Part shown: in pieces, positions 1 through 5,413 of the stretch
How the letters are laid out: every line of letters starts with the position of its first letter
How positions within the stretch are numbered: the first letter of the stretch is position 1
Source: Spirochaetaceae bacterium
GTDB lineage: Bacteria > Spirochaetota > Spirochaetia > SZUA-6 > Fen-1364
Direction: 5' to 3'
DNA length: 5,838 nucleotides
NCBI GenBank assembly: GCA_003141795.1
Contig: PLNO01000007.1
Span: forward strand, 1 to 5,838
The notes under the pieces: model-generated
Databases searched by the model: none
Seen by the model: the letters and a program-made list of their open reading frames with translations, nothing else
Told to the model about the DNA's origin: nothing
Program-made: the position numbers and the translations under genes

Positions 1-358
1 CGTCCCCCTCCGTGAAAGCCTCCACCATGATCCCGGCGCAGAAACGGCTTTCCTCCCCGTCCCCGAACTCGAGTATCACGTGACTGATGCAGTCTCCCCG
101 GACGTAGTCACGGGAGTCCGCACCGATACGGCACCGGCAATAGCTTTCGATGGTGCGTGTCGTGCGGCGATCGCTTGCCGCGGCGTTGAAGCGGATCCTG
201 CTGACCTGAGCAACCAGGGCGTACTGGATGGCGTCGATGATGGTGGATTTGCCGCTGCCATTGTCTCCCCCGAGAAGCGTCACGGGCCCCATCTCGATCA
301 GTGAGTCCGTGAAGTAGTGCCAGTTCACCAGCCGCACGCGTCTGAGAGTCAGCATCAT
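1..358 (-). CDS. jetC: Wadjet protein JetC, SMC/MukB-like ATPase (N-terminal part, runs off the window)
   Basis: This is the first 119 codons of a large SMC-like ATPase; the rest lies beyond the left edge. Seen in the sequence: the protein opens with a beta-strand segment RLVNWHYF (residues 9-16), typical of JetC/MukB-like ATPase heads. A Walker A P-loop GDNGSGKS follows (residues 31-38), then IIDAIQYAL (40-48), SDRRTTRTIESY (62-73) and GDCISHVILEF (88-98), which fit the JetC N-terminal lobe. Known for the family: JetC dimerises, binds ATP and drives DNA loop extrusion in the Wadjet complex, which recognises circular plasmids and has them cut by JetD. The first ATG (358-356) overlaps the jetB stop in an ATGA arrangement. 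A second in-frame ATG follows at once (355-353) and has better spacing from the GGAGG in the jetB tail, so either may be used. The Walker B, signature motif and coiled coils are outside the window. Confidence 0.93.
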   Translation of the reverse strand, partial: MMLTLRRVRLVNWHYFTDSLIEMGPVTLLGGDNGSGKSTIIDAIQYALVAQVSRIRFNAAASDRRTTRTIESYCRCRIGADSRDYVRGDCISHVILEFGDGEESRFCAGIMVEAFTEGD

Positions 359-969
359 TCCTCCGCCTGCTCCGAATCCTCGTCCCGCTCTGCGCCTTCT
401 CCTGGAGCCGTTGTCGCCTCCTGGATCCGCGCGGCAATCTCATTCACCGCCATCCCGTCCAGGGCAAAAGGGATGCTGGGGTACAGGACGACCGTCGCTT
501 CTGGATCAGCTTCGTCCCCCAGGATGCGAATCAGTCTCAGGACCTGAAACCGACGCAGCATGGAAAGATAGCGCGTCTTCTTCCAGGTGGCTTCGGCCAC
601 CGCGCGGTACTTTTCCACGATGTCCTGCTGCCTCACAGTCCGCTCCCCATGGAGCGTGATCTCTCCGGCCTTTTCTTCAAAAAGCAGACGCAGGATGAGC
701 AGGAGAAGGCTCTCATCCTTGGTCAAGCTGAGCCGCGCTGAAGGCGGCCCCTGAAAAGCTACAACGCCGAGCAATTCGTCCCGCTTCAATCCCCATCCGG
801 CAACGGACAGGTACCTCTCCACGAGCTCGAAATTGGCAGTCACGAAGCGGTAGGAGGCGACGTGCGGCTCAAAGCCGCGGATGAGGAAGCTCTCCGTGAA
901 GAGGGTGTTCAAGGCGATCCTCAGTCGATCGCGCTCGGGATCCGTCAGCGCGTCAATCTCGACCATCAT
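355..969 (-). CDS. jetB: Wadjet protein JetB (DUF4194, MukE-like)
   Basis: This is a 204-aa protein matching the DUF4194 family, the JetB subunit of Wadjet. Seen: an N-terminal helix with LNTLFTESFLIRG (about residues 21-33), then YRFVTANFELVERYLSVAGWGLKRDELLGVV (split across about 41-71) and a hydrophobic RLSLTKDESLLLLILRLLFEE stretch (about 81-102). A basic winged-helix-like region with KTRYLSMLRRFQVLRLI follows, and the tail is acidic and probably disordered (GEGAERDEDSEQAEE). Known for the family: JetB is the KITE/MukE-like subunit that bridges the kleisin JetA and the JetC heads; it has no catalytic activity of its own. The start at 969 is preferred over an upstream in-frame ATG at 1038. 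It forms an ATGA overlap with the jetA stop and has AGGAGG 5 bases upstream, whereas the upstream ATG would lie deep inside jetA. The 3' end overlaps jetC by 4 bases. Confidence 0.93.
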   Translation of the reverse strand: MMVEIDALTDPERDRLRIALNTLFTESFLIRGFEPHVASYRFVTANFELVERYLSVAGWGLKRDELLGVVAFQGPPSARLSLTKDESLLLLILRLLFEEKAGEITLHGERTVRQQDIVEKYRAVAEATWKKTRYLSMLRRFQVLRLIRILGDEADPEATVVLYPSIPFALDGMAVNEIAARIQEATTAPGEGAERDEDSEQAEE

Positions 970-2384
970 GCCCGCCTCCTCGTGAATCGATGCGATCGAA
1001 AGCGGAAATTGCCCACGGTCACGATTTCCTCTCCCCACTCCACGGTGAAGGGAAACGTCTCTTCCCGCGCCTCGGCATAATTAGCCGCGTAGATCAAACG
1101 GACAAGGCTCTCCACGCTGTCGACCATATCCTCAGCCCTTTTTGTTGCGCCGGCAATCGGACAGTAGCCTGAGAGGAAGTCGGCGATCTTCCCGGGGTTG
1201 AGCTGATTGGCGATGCGCAGGCGCAGCTCGGCCGCGGCAAGCTCAGCGTCGGATTCGTCCGGCGCGAGCCGCACGAGCCCGGCTGCCATGACTTCCCGTT
1301 TCTTCCGGGTGTAGAGGGACTCGCGCGCCAGGTGCCGCAGGCGGAAGAGGCGGTGCGCAAGGTCCCCCGGGTTCGCTCCGGGTTCTCCGTGAGCCATGGC
1401 CTTTACGATTCGCACGATCCTGCCCTGGAGTGATGAGTCGGCGTGCAGCTTGGTGCGAATGCGCTCGGTGGAAGCGCGCGAATAGCGCCGATTCCTGTCA
1501 TCGATAGCCTCTAATATCGGATCGATTCCTATGAGCTCGTCCCGGATCTCCACGAGCATCTCCCGCAATCTCTCGCGGCCGGAAGCCTCAGTGGTGCGTT
1601 GTATTACCGACAGCTTCTCCGCGGTCCGTGCCATCCATTGCTCGTTGCGGAGGAAGCCGTTGATGGCACGGGAGACCTTGGGCCTGTACCGTGAGAGATT
1701 GTCCGACGTTTTCAGGCGCGTGTAGGCACGGTCCACGACTTCATGCATGTACACGTCATAGTGGGCGTGAAGGATTTCCGGGATGGTCCCGTTCAGCGCG
1801 AACATCTCCTGGACATAGGTCTTGATGTTCTGCTCCAGAACCTTCAGGGATTCCACGAGAAGACGCGTGTGCCAGTGTGCGTTGAGAACCGCGTGCTCGC
1901 CGTTGTCTTTTGCCGCGTCTCCACAGAGGGAGGAGTAGACGGCGAGGATATGGCTCTCGTATTCCACCGAGGCGCCCCGCTCCGTTGCATCGAGTGCTTC
2001 AAAGAAGGGGCGTGCGTGGACGCAGAGATTCAAGACGCGCGTGAAGTCGCGTTCCTCCTCTTCCGCGATCCACCCGTAGGTCACGAGCTTGCGGAGGAAA
2101 AGGCTCGCGAGCATCCGGGGATCCGCGCGGGACGGCCCCACCCCTGCCTCCAGCGCCTGTCGTGCGTCGGACTCCGGGTCCTCTTCTTCCTCGATCTGTT
2201 CGGAGGCATCCAGTGCGGTGAAGTACTCCGTGAATCGGGCAACCACGAGCTCTCTCTCCACGCTCGATCTGTATTCGACGAACAGGCGATAGTACTCAAG
2301 CAGCAGCGCGGCATAGTGATGTCGGTTTGGGCACGAGAGAGGGATGAAGAAGTTCTCGGGCAATCGACCGAATACCGTCGGCAT
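966..2384 (-). CDS. jetA: Wadjet protein JetA (kleisin-like subunit)
   Basis: With the start at 2384 this is a 472-aa protein. Its N-terminus has the hallmark of one JetA family (as I recall it, the former DUF5716): FGRLPENFFIPLSCPNRHHY, followed by ALLLEYYRLF and RELVVARFTEYF. The rest is mainly helical and charged, with a winged-helix-like C-terminus ending GNFRFRSHRFTRRRA. Known for the family: JetA is the MukF/kleisin-like subunit that closes the JetC dimer into a ring and carries JetB. Neighbours: it is first of three coupled genes in the Wadjet order, and its TGA overlaps the jetB ATG. The start is uncertain. An in-frame ATG at 2471 would add 29 residues before the conserved block, but neither start has a strong Shine-Dalgarno site. 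The shorter start is chosen because conservation begins there and a candidate promoter lies between the two. This JetA resembles the type II/III Wadjet forms more than the DUF3375 type I form, judged from memory of the motifs. Confidence 0.85.
   Translation of the reverse strand: MPTVFGRLPENFFIPLSCPNRHHYAALLLEYYRLFVEYRSSVERELVVARFTEYFTALDASEQIEEEEDPESDARQALEAGVGPSRADPRMLASLFLRKLVTYGWIAEEEERDFTRVLNLCVHARPFFEALDATERGASVEYESHILAVYSSLCGDAAKDNGEHAVLNAHWHTRLLVESLKVLEQNIKTYVQEMFALNGTIPEILHAHYDVYMHEVVDRAYTRLKTSDNLSRYRPKVSRAINGFLRNEQWMARTAEKLSVIQRTTEASGRERLREMLVEIRDELIGIDPILEAIDDRNRRYSRASTERIRTKLHADSSLQGRIVRIVKAMAHGEPGANPGDLAHRLFRLRHLARESLYTRKKREVMAAGLVRLAPDESDAELAAAELRLRIANQLNPGKIADFLSGYCPIAGATKRAEDMVDSVESLVRLIYAANYAEAREETFPFTVEWGEEIVTVGNFRFRSHRFTRRRA
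975..980 (-). promoter_or_regulatory. Ribosome binding site of jetB
   Basis: AGGAGG on the minus strand lies 5 bases before the ATG at 969. It is inside the last codons of jetA, and it decides in favour of the 969 start over the in-frame ATG at 1038. Confidence 0.8.
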
Positions 2385-2398
2385 GTCTAGCTCATCTT

Positions 2399-2428
2399 TG
2401 TATACCACACGGAACCGAGAATTGGCAG
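2399..2428 (-). promoter_or_regulatory. Candidate promoter of the jetABC operon
   Basis: On the minus strand, TATACA (2404-2399) is preceded by TG one base upstream, giving an extended -10 element. A CTGCCA (2428-2423, 4 of 6 to TTGACA) stands 18 bases upstream of it. Transcription would begin near 2392, giving a leader of about 8 bases before the ATG at 2384. If real, this excludes the longer jetA start at 2471. It is judged by eye only, and short promoter-like matches are common. Confidence 0.3.
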
Positions 2429-2597
2429 GGTCGGGGCTCCGCGCCCAAAGTACCGCGGTTTGTTCAAGCATCGTTTCGGTCGCCGCCTATTGCTTGTCCG
2501 GCTGGCATCCATGCGTGCTCAGTATTCGTAGCTGCGCACTGACGATATGGCGCGCGTTCCAGTCGATAGAAGCGACTAAAGGGCGAACGATGGCGAC

Positions 2598-2626
2598 TTC
2601 ACTTTCTCATGGTGCTAAGATATAAT
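2598..2626 (+). promoter_or_regulatory. Promoter of the 164-aa gene / XRE-ImmA operon
   Basis: A perfect TATAAT (2621-2626) is preceded, after a 17-base spacer, by TTCACT (2598-2603, 4 of 6 to TTGACA). The predicted transcription start, about 7 bases after the -10 box, is near 2633, only about 2 bases before the ATG at 2635. The message would then be essentially leaderless. The only Shine-Dalgarno-like bases (GGAAG, 2628-2632) would lie in or just before the initiation site. No clear palindromic operator was seen by eye around it, although the downstream XRE protein would be the obvious autoregulator. Confidence 0.6.
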
Positions 2627-2634
2627 CGGAAGCA

Positions 2635-3129
2635 ATGACCGAGGCTGAATTCGTGGCGAAATATCCCTGTGCACCCACAGCGAAGACGCCTGCCAATCGG
2701 GACGAAACAAGAGAGCTCACGGCAGCGGAGGGCGTGCAGTATCTGGGAACTCGGACGGCTTCAGTGCCCAGATCTGACCGTTACTCTCCTCAGCGCGCCG
2801 GCGACGTGGGCTGCCACTTGTGGGTCGTGGACGTTCGCGGTACCCCTTTCATACTTGAGAGGGCACCGATCGCCCAGAGCCTCGAATCGGGTAGGGTTAC
2901 TCATACCAATCTGACTGGTGAAGGGGCTGCTTCATGCGGCGGAGAGATATGGTTTGATCCAGGTAACGAGAACCTCTTGTACGTCAACGGTTGTTCCGGT
3001 CGCTTTGGGCCCAAATCCAAGCGACAGCTTGAAGATGCTGAAGAGATGATTCGAGACATGGGATACGATGTGACGGGCTTCGGGTGGGACGGCGATGCCA
3101 ACGCGCCGGCGAAGGTCTTGAGGAAATGA
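2635..3129 (+). CDS. Hypothetical 164-aa protein with GEI...NGCSGRFGP core, partner of the XRE-ImmA protein
   Basis: I do not recognise a named gene. The 164-aa protein has no signal peptide or membrane segment and looks cytoplasmic. An N-terminal third (1-60) is probably flexible. A beta-rich core follows: CHLWVVDVRG (60-69), PFILERAP (71-78), then HTNLTGEGAASCGGEIWFD (90-108), LLYVNGCSGRFGP (114-126) and the helix KSKRQLEDAEEMIRDMGYDV (127-146), ending in FGWDG. From memory, the arrangement HxxL...GEI...N..SG(H/R)(Y/F).P resembles a small domain found in bacterial effector-like and conflict proteins. That resemblance is inference. Its stop overlaps the start of the XRE-ImmA gene (ATGA), so the two are probably made together and interact. 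It could be the toxin-like or effector half of a pair, or the substrate of the peptidase. The start at 2635 is the first ATG after the TATAAT box. Confidence 0.8.
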   Translation: MTEAEFVAKYPCAPTAKTPANRDETRELTAAEGVQYLGTRTASVPRSDRYSPQRAGDVGCHLWVVDVRGTPFILERAPIAQSLESGRVTHTNLTGEGAASCGGEIWFDPGNENLLYVNGCSGRFGPKSKRQLEDAEEMIRDMGYDVTGFGWDGDANAPAKVLRK

Positions 3130-4535
3130 GTACCGATTCATTTGAAAGGCTTCTTCGGGATGCCAAAAGGAATGATGACCCCGGTCTCTTGAAAGCCGCA
3201 AAGGCATATGATCGACTTTTTGTCAGGAGTATCGACCAGCTTGCCGAGGATTCCGCAAAGGCCAAAGGACGACGGCTCACTGCGTACGAAGTGCTCGCAG
3301 CCTATGGTCGCGATGTGCTGCTCGAGACGCTTTCCGAGGGATCTTGCCTTCTCGCGGACTCCGCAACCGCAGCCGGCAGCGTGCTCCAGACCCGGCGACA
3401 GCTGCTTGGGCTGACTATTAGGCAGGTTGCCGAGCGGTCGTCGATCAGTCAAAATGTGGTCGAAGAGGCTGAGGCGTCTCGCCGGCTATCCATTTCGGTC
3501 TATGAGCGCATCGCACAAGCGCTCGGCCTTGATGAACGCAAAGTCTCTTTCGCAGCCGAGCCGGCTGGCAATGAGAGGATCGCATATAGGCTGCGCACGC
3601 TAAGTGACGCTATGCCTCGTTTGAGTCCGTCTGCCGTCTCCACCATTGCTGAAGCCGCCTGGGTTGCATTCACTCAAGTGAGACTTGAGGAGCAGCTCGA
3701 GATCCCGAGGGCAAAGTACCCTGGCGAACCGTCGTCAAACTACGGTGGGCCCGGGTATCCGCCATTTAAGGAAGGGTACTACCTGGCGCTGGAAACACGG
3801 GACAAGCTGGGACTTGGCCAAGAACCGATCCCGAGCATGCGCGAGCTCTGCGAGGACAGACTAGGAATTCCACTCATTCAAGCAGAACTTGGTGAGCACA
3901 TCGCCGGCGTTACCCTCCGAGTAGGCAGGAGACGAGCAATCGTCCTGAACATAGGAGGTGCCAATAGGAACGTGTATCAGCGACGTTCTACGATTTCCCA
4001 CGAATTGGGGCACATTCTGCATGACGTCGACGACAGGCTTAATGACCTTAGGGTGGACGAATATGAGGACCTCGAAAAGCCTCTTCAGGCGGTTTCGGAC
4101 AGCGTAGAGCAAAGGGCGAATGCATTCTCCATAGAGTTCATTGCCCCTCGCGAGGCCATCATCGAGGTGTTTCGGTCGGCGAAGACGGACCCGCTGGGCG
4201 AGGTCATGCATCGATTTGGAATCAGCTTCACCGCGGCGAAGTATCACCTTCAAAATGGGTTGGGCGAGACGCTCTCGCCAGAGATGCTTTCCAGCAAACG
4301 GGATAGACCTTCACCGGAGTTTGAGGCCGCCGAGGCATATACGGCCGATTTCCACCCTATCCGCAACATCCCAATACTTCGTCGGGGCAAATTCAGCGCA
4401 ATAGTGCTCCGCGCAGCTCAGTCAAAGGTGATCTCGTGGTCGACTGCGTCGGGGTACTTGAGTTGCGACGAAGAAGAACTCCGCGAGTTCGCAGACGATA
4501 TTAAGTCTCTGTTCCCTCTAGTGTTCTCCCAGTAG
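3126..4535 (+). CDS. XRE-type HTH and ImmA/IrrE-family (COG2856) metallopeptidase fusion
   Basis: This is a 469-aa protein. Residues 1-80 are a helical, charged extension with no recognised motif. Residues about 84-136 form an XRE-type helix-turn-helix (GSVLQTRRQLLGLTIRQVAE, then SISQNVVEEAE and SVYERIAQALGLD). Residues about 240-345 are an ImmA/IrrE zinc peptidase: the HExxH motif is STISHELGHILHD, with H292, E293 and H296. The likely third ligand is E328 in VEQRANAFSIEFIAP, and RFGIS (363-367) with SFTAAKYHL follows as usual in this family. A C-terminal domain (about 405-469) with IPILRRGKFSAIVLRA has no function I can assign. Known for the family: ImmA cleaves the ICEBs1 repressor ImmR, IrrE/PprI cleaves the repressor DdrO, and XRE-COG2856 proteins are found in toxin-antitoxin-like pairs. 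The start at 3126 is chosen over 3084 because of the ATGA overlap with the upstream gene and the GAGG just before it. It probably binds its own promoter and cleaves itself or a partner on a signal. Confidence 0.92.
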   Translation: MSTDSFERLLRDAKRNDDPGLLKAAKAYDRLFVRSIDQLAEDSAKAKGRRLTAYEVLAAYGRDVLLETLSEGSCLLADSATAAGSVLQTRRQLLGLTIRQVAERSSISQNVVEEAEASRRLSISVYERIAQALGLDERKVSFAAEPAGNERIAYRLRTLSDAMPRLSPSAVSTIAEAAWVAFTQVRLEEQLEIPRAKYPGEPSSNYGGPGYPPFKEGYYLALETRDKLGLGQEPIPSMRELCEDRLGIPLIQAELGEHIAGVTLRVGRRRAIVLNIGGANRNVYQRRSTISHELGHILHDVDDRLNDLRVDEYEDLEKPLQAVSDSVEQRANAFSIEFIAPREAIIEVFRSAKTDPLGEVMHRFGISFTAAKYHLQNGLGETLSPEMLSSKRDRPSPEFEAAEAYTADFHPIRNIPILRRGKFSAIVLRAAQSKVISWSTASGYLSCDEEELREFADDIKSLFPLVFSQ

Positions 4536-4543
4536 CTGGCCGA

Positions 4544-4560
4544 CCCTGATCGCGTCAGGG
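4544..4560 (+). other. Perfect 6-bp hairpin between the ImmA-type gene and the recombinase fragment
   Basis: CCCTGA (4544-4549) and TCAGGG (4555-4560) pair perfectly around a 5-base loop TCGCG. It starts 9 bases after the XRE-ImmA stop codon. No T-tract follows, so a standard rho-independent terminator is unlikely. The 3' arm includes the AGGG that would be the ribosome binding site for the ORF at 4566. It could be a weak terminator, an RNA structure hiding that site, or a protein-binding dyad. Confidence 0.55.
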
Positions 4561-4565
4561 AAGAG

Positions 4566-4784
4566 ATGCAGCCGAACGGGCTTCTTTCCAGCAAGGCGGT
4601 TCTCTACGCCAGAGTCTCTTCCAAGGAGCAGCATAAGCGCGAAGGGTATTCCATCCCCGCCCAATGCAATCTGCTTCGTTCTTCCGTGATGGGGACAGAC
4701 GGCCGCGCGGGTACGCGCTGCGTCCTGACATGTCGAGGTTTGCCCCATAACGAGCGCATTCTGGAGCTCCCTGGTTCCGCTTGA
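4566..4784 (+). pseudogene. Serine recombinase (resolvase/invertase family), N-terminal remnant
   Basis: The first 38 or so codons encode KAVLYARVSSKEQHKREGYS, then IPAQCNLLR. This is the unmistakable start of a large serine recombinase: the YARVSS motif holds the nucleophilic serine, and GYSIPAQ is the usual continuation. From about 4680 the reading frame no longer resembles a recombinase, and it stops after 72 codons. No other frame between 4680 and 4908 continues the domain. A full enzyme would be several hundred residues, so this is a broken gene cut by a deletion or rearrangement. AGGGAAGAG gives a plausible ribosome binding site before the ATG. The 229 bases from 4680 to the IS contain no gene I can support; one plus-strand frame stays open for about 34 codons ending near 4868, but I do not recognise it. 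The remnant suggests that an integrated element once extended here. Confidence 0.8.
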
Positions 4785-4905
4785 GTATCTTCGCCGTGAT
4801 AATGGCCGGGTCATTTTCGTGTCCTTCCGAACCCAGCGAATCGACACCCGCATGGCAAGGCGGTCTTGACCAAGCGCCGGTCGCTCCCTCTGAGGAATCC
4901 TTTCC

Positions 4906-4908
4906 TTA
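4906..4908. repeat. Target site duplication of the IS, left copy (TTA)
   Basis: TTA lies directly outside the left inverted repeat and is repeated directly outside the right one at 5836-5838. A 3-base TNA duplication is typical of IS1031/IS427-type members of the IS5 family. Confidence 0.75.
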
Positions 4909-4923
4909 GAGTGCGTCCCTAAA
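4909..4923 (+). repeat. IS left terminal inverted repeat
   Basis: GAGTGCGTCCCTAAA pairs with the reverse complement of 5821-5835, differing only at position 10 (C versus T). Confidence 0.88.
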
Positions 4924-4926
4924 AAC

Positions 4927-4955
4927 TAGACTTTTGTCCACGAGATAGGTATTCT
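4927..4955 (+). promoter_or_regulatory. Candidate transposase promoter inside the IS
   Basis: TAGACT (4927-4932, 4 of 6 to TTGACA), a 17-base spacer, and TATTCT (4950-4955, 4 of 6 to TATAAT). The predicted start is near 4962, which falls in the loop of the hairpin at 4954-4971. Confidence 0.4.
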
Positions 4956-4971
4956 CCTCTTGGGAGAGGGG
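4954..4971 (+). promoter_or_regulatory. Hairpin covering the transposase ribosome binding site
   Basis: CTCCTCT (4954-4960) can pair with AGAGGGG (4965-4971) around the loop TGGG, giving 7 pairs with one G-U. The 3' arm is the Shine-Dalgarno site (GAGGGG) of the TTG start at 4979. Read-through RNA from outside the IS would contain both arms, while RNA begun at about 4962 would lack the 5' arm. Confidence 0.5.
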
Positions 4972-4978
4972 AACTATA

Positions 4979-5413
4979 TTGCGTAGACAAGAGCACAGAC
5001 GCCCCCAGCCGCGAAAGCCAGGGTGGCGGGATATCAGTGATGATTTCTGGGATGCTGTAAAGATCTACATCCCAAAACAAAAGAAGCGATTCTATAAACA
5101 AGGACGACCAGCAGCGGAGCCACGCAGAATATTGAATGGAATCCTATACGTTCTCCGTACGGGATGTCAGTGGAAAATGCTTCCCCGAGAATACTACGCT
5201 GGCTCAACAACCCATAGGTACTTTCAGCATTGGGCTGAAGCGGGGGTGTTTCGAAAGATGTGGATTCACTGCTTGAGAGAGTATGATGATCTAAAGGGAA
5301 TTGCGTGGCGATGGCAGATCCTGGATAGTCAGACGGTCTCCTCCCCCGTGAAGGGGGAAAAAAATAGGGAAAAACCCTACCGACCGAGGAAAGTTGGGAA
5401 CCAAGCGACATAA
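4979..5413 (+). CDS. IS5-family transposase, N-terminal frame (orfA)
   Basis: This 144-codon frame starts at TTG, with GAGGGG 7 bases upstream. Residues about 19-95 match the IS5-family N-terminal domain: ISDDFWDAV, GRPAAEPRRILNGILYVLRTGCQW, then MLPREYYAGSTTHRYFQHWAEAGVF. The first catalytic aspartate is D116 in WQILDSQTV, and SSPVKGEK follows. After codon 128 this frame reads NREKPYRPRK, not the conserved family sequence, and it stops at 5411-5413. The conserved sequence continues in the other frame (orfB), so this frame alone lacks the second aspartate and the glutamate and cannot be a complete transposase. Read with the +1 shift at 5358-5364, the fused protein is 281 residues, a normal length for this IS group. 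The free orfA product could act as a DNA-binding regulator, as suggested for other two-frame IS elements (inference). Confidence 0.9.
   Translation: MRRQEHRRPQPRKPGWRDISDDFWDAVKIYIPKQKKRFYKQGRPAAEPRRILNGILYVLRTGCQWKMLPREYYAGSTTHRYFQHWAEAGVFRKMWIHCLREYDDLKGIAWRWQILDSQTVSSPVKGEKNREKPYRPRKVGNQAT

Noticed and set aside
108..443. Minus-strand open frame of 111 codons
   Set aside because: It is an out-of-frame reading of jetC and jetB, with Arg/Gln/His-rich sequence and no family resemblance.
1743..2390. Plus-strand open frame of 215 codons
   Set aside because: It lies antisense inside jetA, whose protein matches a known family; long antisense frames are common in GC-rich coding DNA.
3084..3128. 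Upstream in-frame start for the XRE-ImmA protein, adding 14 residues
   Set aside because: The ATG at 3126 overlaps the previous stop as ATGA and has GAGG just before it; the added residues lie inside the previous gene.
3861..4253. Minus-strand open frame of 130 codons
   Set aside because: It is antisense to the metallopeptidase domain, which has clear motifs on the plus strand.
4544..4575. Rho-independent terminator after the XRE-ImmA gene
   Set aside because: The hairpin is perfect but is followed by AAGAGATGCAG, with no T-tract.
4518..4853. Minus-strand open frame of 111 codons over the recombinase remnant
   Set aside because: No recognisable domain; it runs antisense across the end of the XRE-ImmA gene and the recognisable serine recombinase sequence.
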